The translations under genes were made by a program, and so were the position numbers. Shown piece after piece: positions 18,417-26,504 of a DNA stretch of 64,000 nucleotides. Under the pieces are notes generated by a model that had not been told where the DNA came from, did not search any database, and worked only from the letters and a program-made list of their open reading frames with translations. The DNA is from Burkholderiaceae bacterium 26 (GTDB taxonomy: Bacteria > Pseudomonadota > Gammaproteobacteria > Burkholderiales > Burkholderiaceae). Numbering within the stretch: position 1 is the stretch's first letter; every line of letters starts with the position of its first letter. Where the stretch lies: positions 62,001 to 126,000 of the forward strand of contig JYOB01000016.1 of NCBI GenBank assembly GCA_000955795.1. Reading direction: 5' to 3'.

Positions 18417-18541
18417 GGTGGAAAAAGCGTACGGAGACGGCGAAAGACAACGAGTGTAACGCGCCGCCGTATGCGTTGCAGACCCACCCCACGACTGGCC
18501 TGCTCAGGATCAAACGCAATGCGCGTTGTCCGGGTCGCGCT

Positions 18542-19549
18542 TTACCAAAACGCCTGCTGGCCCGACATCCGGAAATATTTGGCGATCACCATCAGGCCAA
18601 GCAGGCGTTCCTGGTCTCGGTTCATGAATTGCGCCACCCAACGATTGGCGTTGCGCACGATCGCCAGTGCATCGCCCGGGTGTTTCCGGTAATGCTCCAT
18701 TTTTTCCTGGAGGTCCGAATAATCGTCCTTCAGCAAAACATAATGCACATCCGGAATCAACCTGCCCTCCATGAACCATGTCTCATATCGAGGCCGCCGC
18801 ATGAAGCAAAGCGAGTTGGAGGACATGATCCATTTGAGGTTCGTGGCAACGTCGTTCCCCTCGACGCTCACGATGAACTTATATTGCAGTTGCTCGGCAA
18901 TCGTCATCGGTGACTTGTAGGTTGCCTTCCCAAGTTCCGATTTTCGAGTATCGCCAATGTCAACGTTTGCCAAGTCGTGACAACGCTCGACAAACGCTTT
19001 GCGATGTTCCTGATGGCACGGGCCCCGAAAAACCGCCATAGGCTTCTTGTCGTGGAAATCGATCTTGTCACGTGCCAGCGAAAAATGCCGGATGGCGTCC
19101 AATTTCAAGAGAATCCCATTATGGGAGCTGCTCTTGATGGGACGGCTTTTCACGAATGCCGGATGGGTCGGCTCGGCAGTCACGTCGCCGCAGTCGTAGT
19201 CAAAGCAGTAACCCGGACCAAAATAATCCATCAAGTCGACAAGATCATAAAAATAGGTGCTCCCTATTTCACAATCCTTGTCGACGACGGTGCTTGTCGA
19301 GGATTTCAACAAGAAATTCGAATACTCCACGGCATTGCGGCTCGGGTCGAACGACTCCGAAACCGAGTTGTAATAACTCAGTCGATCGATGACGTCCTGC
19401 ATGCCACTGTGGCCGCCTTTTCTTTTCAGAAGAACCTCGGCTCTCCCGTTCTTTGTTGCGCCCGCCAGAAAATGGCTCGAAGCATTCGAAAAGTAATACC
19501 AGAATTTTTTTGCAGAGACTCTGCTCAAGCGGTATTTGAAATGACGCAT
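18542..19549 (-). CDS. Glycosyltransferase family 90 (CAP10/LpsA-like)
   Basis: 335 residues. GT90 hallmarks are PMAVFRGPCHQEHRKAFVERC (sugar-nucleotide loop) near residue 170 and SVEGNDVATNLKWIMSSNSLCFM followed by ETWFMEGRLIPDVHYVLLKDDYSDLQEKM near 235-290. The family adds glucose, galactose or xylose to lipopolysaccharide, capsule or protein. The DNA is clearly more AT-rich than its surroundings and uses A/T-ending codons freely, as expected for horizontally acquired surface-polysaccharide genes. No strong ribosome site is visible; ATG 19549 is chosen because MRHFKYRLSRV is a typical start. It stands alone, without other glycan genes. Confidence 0.85.
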   Translation of the reverse strand: MRHFKYRLSRVSAKKFWYYFSNASSHFLAGATKNGRAEVLLKRKGGHSGMQDVIDRLSYYNSVSESFDPSRNAVEYSNFLLKSSTSTVVDKDCEIGSTYFYDLVDLMDYFGPGYCFDYDCGDVTAEPTHPAFVKSRPIKSSSHNGILLKLDAIRHFSLARDKIDFHDKKPMAVFRGPCHQEHRKAFVERCHDLANVDIGDTRKSELGKATYKSPMTIAEQLQYKFIVSVEGNDVATNLKWIMSSNSLCFMRRPRYETWFMEGRLIPDVHYVLLKDDYSDLQEKMEHYRKHPGDALAIVRNANRWVAQFMNRDQERLLGLMVIAKYFRMSGQQAFW

Positions 19550-19941
19550 GAACCAAAAGATGCCGCGAAAATTTAAACCCCGGGGTGTCGCCTCTCGAGC
19601 GAAATGTTCCAGCCCCCTACACGCAGATTCAAGTGGCATACGATCCACTTCTGCTCGCCGCTGACACACGTGGCGGCCGATCGCGCATCTCCCATCACCG
19701 CAGGACAGCGCACCGACCCCGTTTGCCCCTCGCATTCGCGGCGGCCCTCACTTTACCGTAAGTATCTTGCCGCTCATTGCGTTTCTTGGCGTCGCGCCGG
19801 CCGCTTCGGTCGTGGTCTCGTTTGCCACAGCTTGGCTGTTGTCATGACGTAACACTTTGCCGTCGTCCGAGGCCGACGAACCATGTCAGCCTCGTCCACT
19901 GCATTGACGGCGCGGGCAGACAGAAGCGCCCGGCCCTCGCG
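19550..19941. other. 392-base region without a recognisable gene
   Basis: This lies upstream of the GT90 gene and downstream of the leftward copper cluster. Short open frames here have no ribosome sites or recognisable motifs. No hairpin followed by a T-run was seen after the CusF-like gene. Confidence 0.5.
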
Positions 19942-20262
19942 TTACTGCACGTCCAACGCCGTCACGGTCAATGCGCCGTTCACCTTCTCGGCGACAAAGC
20001 GCACTTTGCTGCCAACGTGCACTTTGGTGAGCATGGCCGGATCCTGGACTCGAAACACCATCGTCATGGGTTCCATACCGAGGTTCTCAAGCGGGCCGTG
20101 CTTGATGGTCAGCTTGCCCGCAGCGGTGTCGATCTTCTTGATCTCACCTTCTGACATCGGGGCGGCAGCGGTAGCCGCAGGGGCGGAAGCGGCATCTTCA
20201 GCCGCGTGAACAAACGGTGCACCGGCCAGCAGCACGGTCAGCATCAGGGCGTAACGAAACAT
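19942..20262 (-). CDS. Periplasmic CusF-like copper-binding protein
   Basis: 106 residues: a signal peptide (cleaved near VHA-AED) and a CusF/EcnB-type OB fold. KHGPLENLGMEPMTMVFRV corresponds to the metal site; the His and the two Met ligands of CusF are present, but the Trp that caps Cu(I) in E. coli CusF is absent. AAGGAG precedes ATG 20262 by seven bases. It is the last gene of the leftward copper cluster and probably shuttles Cu(I) in the periplasm. Confidence 0.85.
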   Translation of the reverse strand: MFRYALMLTVLLAGAPFVHAAEDAASAPAATAAAPMSEGEIKKIDTAAGKLTIKHGPLENLGMEPMTMVFRVQDPAMLTKVHVGSKVRFVAEKVNGALTVTALDVQ

Positions 20263-20295
20263 GTTGGGCTCCTTGTTCAAAGACGGGGTTGGGGA

Positions 20296-20784
20296 TCAGG
20301 ATTTGTTGCCGCGCACCTGCACGGCGCCGTGCATGCCGGCTTCGAAATGTCCGGGTTGCAGACAAGCAAAATCGACGGAGCCGGTGCGCGTGAAGTGCCA
20401 GACGATCTCACCGCGCTGGCCTGGGTCAACGGTGACGGCGTTGCCGTCGGCGTGCTCCATCTCGGGGTGCCTGCGCATCTGCTCGGCGTGGGCCGCGAGG
20501 TCGGCCGGCGTGCCCAGCGTCATCTCGTGCCGCACCTGGCCGCTGTTGACGACCTCGAAGCGGATGGTCTCGCCGCGCTGCACTGTGATCTGCGCGGGCG
20601 TGAAGCGCATGGTGTCGGCCATGTCGACGCGCACGGTGCGGGTGATGTGGGCAGCGTCGCCGGGTTCGCCGATGGCTGCATCGCCATGGTCATGCCCGCC
20701 GGCGTGATTGCCGGATGCGTGAGCGATGGCGGCCATCGACATCAGCGCGGCCAGGAAAGTGGAGCGGATCAGATTGCGTTGCAT
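20296..20784 (-). CDS. Periplasmic cupredoxin
   Basis: 162 residues: a signal peptide followed by a His-rich stretch (GNHAGGHDHGD) and a plastocyanin-like domain. The type-1 copper ligands can be read: His in SGQVRHEMTLG, then Cys, His and Met in DFACLQPGHFEAGM near the C-terminus. It probably passes electrons or copper to the multicopper oxidase encoded 36 bases upstream in the same operon. The family (COG4454) is common in copper-resistance loci. ATG 20784 gives a standard signal peptide; an ATG eleven codons upstream is possible. Confidence 0.88.
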   Translation of the reverse strand: MQRNLIRSTFLAALMSMAAIAHASGNHAGGHDHGDAAIGEPGDAAHITRTVRVDMADTMRFTPAQITVQRGETIRFEVVNSGQVRHEMTLGTPADLAAHAEQMRRHPEMEHADGNAVTVDPGQRGEIVWHFTRTGSVDFACLQPGHFEAGMHGAVQVRGNKS

Positions 20785-20820
20785 GTTGGGGCTCGTATTG
20801 GATATGGATTCAGGCATCGC

Positions 20821-22119
20821 TCAGTCGTCGATGCCGTTGCCGGTGTATTCGTAGGCGACGGTGCCCTTGGAGTGCTTGTACCAGCCGGGGTCTGCATAGC
20901 TGTTGCGCGGCAGATCGCGACGCACCTTCATCACCGTGAACATGCCGCCCATTTCGATGGCACCGAATGGGCCCTGCCCCGTCATCATCGGCAACGTGTT
21001 GTCGGGCAGCGGCATTTCCATCTCGCCCATGTCGGCCATGCCGGCCTGGCCCATGCCCATGTAGTCGGGCACCAGCGCGTTCATCTTCTTGGCGAGATCC
21101 TTCTGCTGTACGCCGATCATGGTCGGCACGTTGTGCCCCATGGCGTTCATCGTGTGGTGCGACTTGTGGCAATGAAAGGCCCAATCGCCAGGGTTGTCGG
21201 CGATGAACTCGATGGCACGCATCTGGCCCACGGCAATGTCCGTCGTCACCTCCGGCCAGCGCGCGCTGGGCTGCACCCAGCCGCCGTCGGTGCCGGCCAC
21301 TTCGAAGGTGTGGCCATGCAGGTGCATCGGGTGGTTCGTCATCGTGAGGTTGCCCATGCGGATGCGCACGCGATCGCCAAGGCGTACGGGCAAGGGGTCG
21401 ATGCCGGGGAAGACCCGGCTGTTCCACGTCCACATGTTGAAGTCGGTCATCTGGGCCACGCGCGGCGTGTATGACCCGGGGTCGATGTCGTACGCGGCGA
21501 GCAGGAAGACAAAGTCGCGGTCCACACGATGCTGCGCCGGGTCTTTCGGGTGCACGACGATAAAGCCCATCATGCCCATCGCCATCTGCACCATCTCGTC
21601 GGAATGCGGGTGGTACATGAAGGTGCCGGACTTCTTCATCTCGAACTCGTAGACGAAGGTCTTGCCTGGCGGGATGTGCGGCTGCGAGAGGCCGCCCACA
21701 CCGTCCATGCCGGCGGGCAGGATCATGCCGTGCCAGTGCACCGTGGTGTGCTCGGGCAGCTTGTTGGTGACGAAGATGCGCACGCGATCGCCTTCCACGC
21801 ATTCGATCGTCGGGCCAGGGCTCTGGCCGTTGTAGCCCCACAGATGGCCCGTCATGCCGGGCGCGAATTCGCGCTCGACCGGTTCGGCCACGAGGTGGAA
21901 CTCCTTCCAGCCGCCGCGCATGCGCCACGGCAGCGTCCAGCCGTTGAGCGTGACGACGGGGTTGTAGGGCCGGCCGTTGGGTGGCGCGAGCGGCGGCTGT
22001 GTGGCGGGCTTCGATTGCAGCGGCGCTTCAGGCAGCGAGGCGGCGCCGGCACGCGAGACCATCGCCGCGCCCAGCATGGCCGCGCCCGTGCCGCCGAGAA
22101 ATTGACGTCGGGAAACCAT
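20821..22119 (-). CDS. Multicopper oxidase, Tat-exported
   Basis: 432 residues with a twin-arginine signal (MVSRRQFLGGTG). All four copper motifs are present in order: TTVHWHGM, FMYHPHSDE, NHPMHLHGH and WAFHCHKSHHTMNAMG, giving type 1, 2 and 3 sites. A Met-rich segment (MGMGQAGMADMGEMEMP) follows near residue 365, which in CopA/CueO relatives binds Cu(I). It most likely oxidises Cu(I) to Cu(II) in the periplasm. Only two bases separate it from the upstream TolC gene. Confidence 0.92.
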   Translation of the reverse strand: MVSRRQFLGGTGAAMLGAAMVSRAGAASLPEAPLQSKPATQPPLAPPNGRPYNPVVTLNGWTLPWRMRGGWKEFHLVAEPVEREFAPGMTGHLWGYNGQSPGPTIECVEGDRVRIFVTNKLPEHTTVHWHGMILPAGMDGVGGLSQPHIPPGKTFVYEFEMKKSGTFMYHPHSDEMVQMAMGMMGFIVVHPKDPAQHRVDRDFVFLLAAYDIDPGSYTPRVAQMTDFNMWTWNSRVFPGIDPLPVRLGDRVRIRMGNLTMTNHPMHLHGHTFEVAGTDGGWVQPSARWPEVTTDIAVGQMRAIEFIADNPGDWAFHCHKSHHTMNAMGHNVPTMIGVQQKDLAKKMNALVPDYMGMGQAGMADMGEMEMPLPDNTLPMMTGQGPFGAIEMGGMFTVMKVRRDLPRNSYADPGWYKHSKGTVAYEYTGNGIDD

Positions 22120-22121
22120 GT

Positions 22122-23531
22122 TCAGTGTCCTTCAGGAGAGTTGGGCGCAGGCGCTGTCGCGTTTGCTTCGGCCAGCGGCAACTTGCCGCCCAGCGCCATC
22201 TGCAGATCGGTCTGCGCAATCCAGTAGCCGCGCAGCGCGTCGATATAGCCGTTGACGGCATTCACCTGCTCGCGCGCATCGGCCAATAGCTCGAACACGC
22301 TCACGAGCATGCCGTTGTAGCGCAGCAGCATCTCGTCGGAGATGGTCTTGCGCAGCGGCACCACCTCGTCGCGGTAGTGGCGGCTGAGGTCATATGCCGT
22401 CTGATAGCGCACGTACGATTCGCGCACTTCGGAACGCGCACGCACCGCCGTGTCGGCAAGCTGATCGGCGGCCTGCATGTAAATCGACTGCGCACGCGCG
22501 ACGCGGGCACCGCCCCAGTCGAACAGCGGGATCTCGATGCCGATCTCGTAGCCCGTTTCGCGTGGCTCGTTCGATTTGCTGTTGCGCACGTAACCGAGGT
22601 CGAGCACGTTGATGAAGCGCGTTGCCTGTGTGAGCCCCAGCGACGACGCCAAGCCCTCGACCTGCAACTTGCCCGCCTGGATGTCGAGCCGATTGCGCAG
22701 CGCGTAGGCTTCAATCTGTTGCAGCTCGGGGCGATCCTTCGGCAGGTCGGGAAGCCGCTCCGGCAACTTGAAACCGGAATCCGCGCCCCACACGCCAAGC
22801 ATGCGGATCAACGCCTCGCGCTCGGCCTGCGCCTGCTGACGCGTGCGCGCAAGGGTGGCAGTGGCTTCCGCATAGAAGGCTTGTTCGCGTGCACGATCAA
22901 GCTTGCTGAAGTTGCCTGCGGAAGCCAAGCGCTTGGCGAATTCGGCACCGGCTTCGGCGGCTTGCTGAACCTGCTCCGCATAGCGCGCGGATTGCTCCGC
23001 CGCCACGGCATTGACGTATGCGCGGCGTGTATCGGCTGCCACCTGCAGCATCTGGTTGGCAACCAGCAGCTTGGTCTGCTCGAAGTAACGGCTTTCGATG
23101 CGCGTGGCCATCGGCAGCGTCAGCAGGTTCAGGAACGACAGCGAGAACGTGCGCTCGATCGACAGGTCATCACCGCTGCGTGTGCGTTTGAAACTGAAGC
23201 CGGGATTCGGCAAGCGGCTGGCCTGCACGAGCGCGGCTTCGGACAAGCCCAACTCCGCATATGAAGCCTGCAGGCCACGGTTGTTCAGCAACGCGATCTG
23301 CACGGCGCTGTCCATCGTCAGCGGCTGGGCGAGCAGCTCGCGCGTGCGCTGCGCGGCGCTGTCGCGGGCTTCTGGTGAACGCTGCCACGTGGCGTCCTTG
23401 CCGAGCCTATCGCGCGCCACATCGGCAACGGTCTTGAAGCCGCTGTCTTGCGTGATGGTGGCGCAGCCGCCCAGCAGCAGCGTGGCGGCCAGCGCGCACA
23501 GGGCGAGGCGGCGTGTGGATGATTTGAGCAC
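22122..23531 (-). CDS. TolC/CusC-type outer-membrane factor lipoprotein
   Basis: 469 residues. The signal ends in a lipobox (LLLGGC), so the protein is lipid-anchored. Two OEP repeats follow: QIALLNNRGLQASYAELG near residue 85 and the second repeat ending LLRYNGMLVSVFELLADAREQVNAVNGYIDALRGYW, separated by long coiled-coil segments rich in Ala, Gln and Arg. It forms the outer-membrane exit duct of tripartite pumps. No inner-membrane pump or periplasmic adaptor gene lies in the cluster, so its partner must be encoded elsewhere. Confidence 0.9.
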   Translation of the reverse strand: MLKSSTRRLALCALAATLLLGGCATITQDSGFKTVADVARDRLGKDATWQRSPEARDSAAQRTRELLAQPLTMDSAVQIALLNNRGLQASYAELGLSEAALVQASRLPNPGFSFKRTRSGDDLSIERTFSLSFLNLLTLPMATRIESRYFEQTKLLVANQMLQVAADTRRAYVNAVAAEQSARYAEQVQQAAEAGAEFAKRLASAGNFSKLDRAREQAFYAEATATLARTRQQAQAEREALIRMLGVWGADSGFKLPERLPDLPKDRPELQQIEAYALRNRLDIQAGKLQVEGLASSLGLTQATRFINVLDLGYVRNSKSNEPRETGYEIGIEIPLFDWGGARVARAQSIYMQAADQLADTAVRARSEVRESYVRYQTAYDLSRHYRDEVVPLRKTISDEMLLRYNGMLVSVFELLADAREQVNAVNGYIDALRGYWIAQTDLQMALGGKLPLAEANATAPAPNSPEGH

Positions 23532-23539
23532 GGCGCCTC

Positions 23540-23881
23540 CTAGTGGTGGTGCATGCCGGGCATGGATCCGCCGGCTGGCTTGTTGGAGGTGGCGGCTGGT
23601 GCGCTCGCTGGCATGGCGTGCCCCGCGTGGCCGCCTTCCGCAGAAGCGTCTGACTTGGGGCTCACGGCAGCGTTGGTCTCTCGCCAGGGTGCGGGGCCGG
23701 TATCGCGATACGCGTGGTAGCTGTCGAATGTGCGCGGCGCGGCTACAGCCGGCACAGCCGCGTCCGCATTCAGTGGATCAGGCGGAGATGCCGCTGGCGC
23801 AGACGCCGCGCCCTGCGCCAAAACCCATGGCGGCGCCAGCGTCAGCAGTGCGGCGGCCAAGAACCATCGTGTGGAAAGCAT
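23540..23881 (-). CDS. Small exported His/Met-rich protein of the copper cluster
   Basis: 113 residues: a signal peptide (cleavage near VLA-QGA), then an Ala/Pro-rich low-complexity body, a short conserved-looking FDSYHAYRDTGPAPWRETN segment and a C-terminus with GHAGHAMP and GGSMPGMHHH. The tail suggests Cu(I)/Cu(II) binding. GAGG lies upstream of ATG 23881. It ends eight bases before the TolC gene, so it is co-transcribed. No named family is recognised with confidence. Confidence 0.75.
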   Translation of the reverse strand: MLSTRWFLAAALLTLAPPWVLAQGAASAPAASPPDPLNADAAVPAVAAPRTFDSYHAYRDTGPAPWRETNAAVSPKSDASAEGGHAGHAMPASAPAATSNKPAGGSMPGMHHH

Positions 23882-23978
23882 GAGAAAACCTCGATCAAGC
23901 GTGATGACGTACGGCCGCGTGTGCTGCACGGAGCCGCAGAACCAGAGGCCAGCCCGTTCTATGGACGGACTGGTGGCG

Positions 23979-24374
23979 TCAAACGCGAATCGAGGGTGGA
24001 CGTTGCAGCGCTTCGGGAATGAAGCTGCGGAAGGAAACAGCAAGGCCGCGCGGCGCAGAGGCCGGCAGCTTGATCAGCGGCACGCCAAGGCTGGCGGCCA
24101 GGGGAACGACCGAACCGAGCGAACAGGTCGCGCAGATCGGGCAGGTCTTGCAGTGCGACTGCGCCGGCGCTTTCGGCTCGCTGTCGGCAGCCATGGCGTC
24201 TTCGTGCTCATGGCACGCGTCGGACATGACGGCGCCGTCATCCGGCATTGCCATGGCAACCATCGCATCGTCCATTGCACCGCCGCGCGCCATCATGGCC
24301 GTCGCGGCAAACCCTTGCAGGGGCAGTGCCAGGACAACCAGCCAGAGCAGGAGGCGGGTCAGCAATCGGTGCAT
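23979..24374 (-). CDS. Cys/Met/His-rich exported protein heading the copper cluster (CopL/DUF2946-like)
   Basis: 131 residues: one N-terminal membrane/signal segment, a Met- and His-containing stretch (MVAMAMPDDG, ACHEHED) and a compact HCKTCPICATC block with four cysteines at CxxCxxCxxC spacing. The C-terminus FIPEALQRPP is typical of small proteins that accompany copper operons in proteobacteria. It is first in the leftward gene run, with 97 bases before the next gene. A role in metal sensing or binding is inferred; no HTH is present. Confidence 0.7.
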   Translation of the reverse strand: MHRLLTRLLLWLVVLALPLQGFAATAMMARGGAMDDAMVAMAMPDDGAVMSDACHEHEDAMAADSEPKAPAQSHCKTCPICATCSLGSVVPLAASLGVPLIKLPASAPRGLAVSFRSFIPEALQRPPSIRV

Positions 24375-24546
24375 GGAAGACAGGACGGGCTGAAAATCGT
24401 TTGCCGCGAAAACCGGTAGTGTAGCGCGATGCCATCAAATTTCGCGCAACGCAGCACAAGATGAGTCGAGCGCGGCACAATGACGGCCTGCTGCGTACCC
24501 ATTTCTGCGCGCACTGCTTTCCCATCATTCCAGCATCAACGCCCCC

Positions 24547-25050
24547 ATGAATACGCAATCCCACCAGCTCAGCATGACCGTGCTGATGACGCCCGACATG
24601 GCCAATTTTTCCGGCAACGTACACGGCGGCCACATCCTCAAGTTTCTCGATCAGGTTGCGTATGCGTGCGCGAGCCGCTACGCCGGCCGCTATGTCGTGA
24701 CGCTGTCGGTGGACCAGGTGGTGTTTCGCCAGCCAATTCACGTGGGAGAGCTGGTGACGTTCCTCGCATCGGTCAACTACACCGGCCGCACGTCGATGGA
24801 AATCGGTATCAAGGTTGTGACGGAGAACATCCGCAACCAGGTCGTGCGCCATACCAACAGCTGCTATTTCACAATGGTGGCCGTGGATGACGAAGGCAGA
24901 CCGGCCGACGTGCCGCCGCTGGCGCCCGCCAACACCGAAGAAAAGGAACGCTTCGAAGCCGCGCAGCAGCGCCGCACGCTGCGTCAGGAAATGGAAGCAC
25001 GGCACAAGGCAATCAAGGCAACCTACAGCACGCCAGTTTCGAGCAACTGA
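24547..25050 (+). CDS. Acyl-CoA thioesterase (YciA/ACOT-type hotdog)
   Basis: 167 residues with a single hotdog domain. NFSGNVHGGHILKFLDQVAYACASRYAG contains the conserved N..G.HGG..L...D of the YciA/BFIT class, and VVTLSVDQVVFRQPIHVGELVTF is the following strand. A charged helical tail ends the protein. It hydrolyses acyl-CoAs in the cytoplasm; chain-length preference cannot be read. It is divergent from the copper cluster and convergent with an alpha/beta hydrolase. Confidence 0.88.
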   Translation: MNTQSHQLSMTVLMTPDMANFSGNVHGGHILKFLDQVAYACASRYAGRYVVTLSVDQVVFRQPIHVGELVTFLASVNYTGRTSMEIGIKVVTENIRNQVVRHTNSCYFTMVAVDDEGRPADVPPLAPANTEEKERFEAAQQRRTLRQEMEARHKAIKATYSTPVSSN

Positions 25051-25062
25051 GCTGCCTGCCTA

Positions 25063-25083
25063 CGCAGTCAGCAAAGGACTGCG
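25063..25083. other. Hairpin after the thioesterase gene
   Basis: CGCAGTC (25063-25069) pairs with GACTGCG (25077-25083) over a seven-base loop, 12 bases past the stop. There is no T-run, so it is a weak terminator candidate at best. Confidence 0.3.
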
Positions 25084-25109
25084 AACCGCGTGGTATCGCG
25101 ATCGGGCAT

Positions 25110-25148
25110 CGTTATCCACAGGCTTACCCACTGTTTCTGTGGATAACG
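25110..25148. repeat. Perfect 12-bp inverted repeat made of two DnaA boxes
   Basis: CGTTATCCACAG (25110-25121) and CTGTGGATAACG (25137-25148) are exact reverse complements, separated by 15 bases. Each arm contains TTATCCACA, the strongest DnaA-box form. The element lies in the 141-base gap between two convergent genes, where it cannot be an ordinary promoter operator. No AT-rich unwinding region and no further boxes are next to it, so it is probably not an origin. It could titrate DnaA or act as a transcription stop. The repeat is directly seen; its role is unknown. Confidence 0.7.
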
Positions 25149-25191
25149 CGCCGTGCCGGTGTTGCGCAAACGCGCTCGACCTCCACGCGAC

Positions 25192-26001
25192 CTAGGGCTG
25201 AGGAAGCCTGTGCAGAAACGCCAGCACGGCGTCGTTGAACAACGCCGGCCGCTGCAATGGCGCGAAATGGCTCACGCCGGGCAGCAACACAAACTGCGCT
25301 TCAGGAATGGTCCGCGCCAGATAGTGTGCGTGCTCGGGCCGGATGAATTCGTCGTGCTCGCTCTGCACGATGGTCACCGGCACCCGGGTGGCGGCAAGCT
25401 CTTCGGCTGTTGCATTCGGCTGCGTCTGCATCATTTCGGTGACAGCCGCGACGAATGCATCAAAGTCGTCGGGTGTGGATGACAGCGCGGTGTAATCCTT
25501 TCGGTGGCGCGCAAAACAGCGGTCGATGACGGGCGTGGGCTCAAAGGGCATGGCGCCGCTTGGGTCCATGTTGCAACCAAAGAAGAACACACCCGCCGCG
25601 CGTTCCGGCGTCTGCATGGCCAGGGTGAGCGCAACGCAAGCACCGTCGCTCCAACCAATGAAGGCGGCGCGGTCGATACGCAGCGCATCCATGACCGCCC
25701 GCACATCAGAAGCCATGCGCGTGTAGGCGTAAGGCTGTGCGTCGCGTGTGCTGCGGCCGTGCCCACGGCTATCGATGACGATGGGCCGGTAGCCCGCACT
25801 CATGAATGCCGGAACCTGATAGCCCCAATTGCCGCTATGGCCGAGCCCGCCGTGCAGCAGGATCACAGGCCTGCCGACGCCGAAGCTCGCATACCAGATG
25901 CGGGCGCCGTCGTGCTCGACATGGCCTTGCGCAACGGCGGCCGGCAGCGGTCCAGCACCGTGGGCGGCAAAGCGTGTCAGATCGTCGTCGGAGCCGCTCA
26001 T
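25192..26001 (-). CDS. Alpha/beta hydrolase
   Basis: 269 residues. The oxyanion motif VILLHGGLGHSGNW, the nucleophile elbow FIGWSDGACVAL (Ser) near residue 120, the acidic residue in EHDEFIRPEH and the catalytic His in GVSHFAPLQRP are all in order. This is the RutD/3-oxoadipate enol-lactonase-like group. The substrate is unknown. The next upstream gene on the same strand is a small membrane protein 12 bases away, so they are probably co-transcribed. Confidence 0.85.
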   Translation of the reverse strand: MSGSDDDLTRFAAHGAGPLPAAVAQGHVEHDGARIWYASFGVGRPVILLHGGLGHSGNWGYQVPAFMSAGYRPIVIDSRGHGRSTRDAQPYAYTRMASDVRAVMDALRIDRAAFIGWSDGACVALTLAMQTPERAAGVFFFGCNMDPSGAMPFEPTPVIDRCFARHRKDYTALSSTPDDFDAFVAAVTEMMQTQPNATAEELAATRVPVTIVQSEHDEFIRPEHAHYLARTIPEAQFVLLPGVSHFAPLQRPALFNDAVLAFLHRLPQP

Positions 26002-26013
26002 GTCGATCAGGTA

Positions 26014-26346
26014 TCAGCCGCCATAGCCAAGCGCAGCAAACTGCTGCTTGAACCACCAGTAGCAAAGCGCCGCGGCCGCCGCAAAGATGGCCACGAGCCC
26101 CCAGCCAAGCGGCGTGAGGCGTTTGCGTTCGGCATCACGGTAGGCCAGCTTGTCGCCGCCCACCAGAAACGCCAGTCCGAACACCAGGCAAGCCGGCACC
26201 AGCACCATCGCCTTCAGCGAGTAGTGCACCGTAGGCGCGCCCGCCTGCGCCTGGTGCAGCGGGCCGAGGATGAAGAACCAGCCGATCACCGCGCCAGTGA
26301 AGAGCACCAGCACACCGCCCAGGCGGGTCTTGAGGTCTTGAGACAT
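26014..26346 (-). CDS. Small three-TM membrane protein
   Basis: 110 residues with three hydrophobic segments (about 10-28, 43-62 and 80-97) separated by short charged loops. The N-terminus is MSQDLKTRLGG. It ends 12 bases before the alpha/beta hydrolase gene. No family function is recognised; the architecture is that of an inner-membrane protein of unknown role. Confidence 0.7.
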   Translation of the reverse strand: MSQDLKTRLGGVLVLFTGAVIGWFFILGPLHQAQAGAPTVHYSLKAMVLVPACLVFGLAFLVGGDKLAYRDAERKRLTPLGWGLVAIFAAAAALCYWWFKQQFAALGYGG

Positions 26347-26437
26347 GAGGAGTTCCGAGGGATGGGTTGGCCAGCGCCGTGCGACTACGCCACCTGCATG
26401 CCCCCGCGAGAATAGGGAAGCCGCTCAGGCCGTGCAA

Positions 26438-26462
26438 CTTGTGTTAAGCCCGTTAACACAAG
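26438..26462. other. Perfect 10-bp inverted repeat (hairpin or operator)
   Basis: CTTGTGTTAA (26438-26447) and TTAACACAAG (26453-26462) flank a five-base spacer GCCCG. It lies about 40 bases past the stop of the leftward CMD gene and about 90 bases before the leftward small membrane gene. It could end transcription of the former or bind a regulator of the latter; it has no T-run. Confidence 0.5.
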
Positions 26463-26492
26463 CCGAAGCACAAGCCGAAGCACAAGCCGAAG
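26457..26492. repeat. Three perfect 12-bp tandem repeats
   Basis: CACAAGCCGAAG is repeated three times head to tail (26457-26468, 26469-26480, 26481-26492). The first copy overlaps the right arm of the neighbouring inverted repeat. Such short tandem arrays change copy number easily, so this is a useful variable locus. It is outside any gene. Confidence 0.8.
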
Positions 26493-26504
26493 ACCCAGCC
26501 CCGA

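Noticed and set aside
24238-25005. A 255-residue leftward frame over the thioesterase gene
   Set aside because: It is the antisense of a clear hotdog thioesterase and runs into the copper cluster's first gene; the sequence is His/Arg-rich without motifs.
25110-25148. Replication origin at the DnaA-box pair
   Set aside because: Only two boxes, no AT-rich unwinding region, no dnaA, rep or par genes nearby.
26457-26492. CRISPR array
   Set aside because: The 12-bp repeats are directly adjacent without spacers and there are no cas genes.
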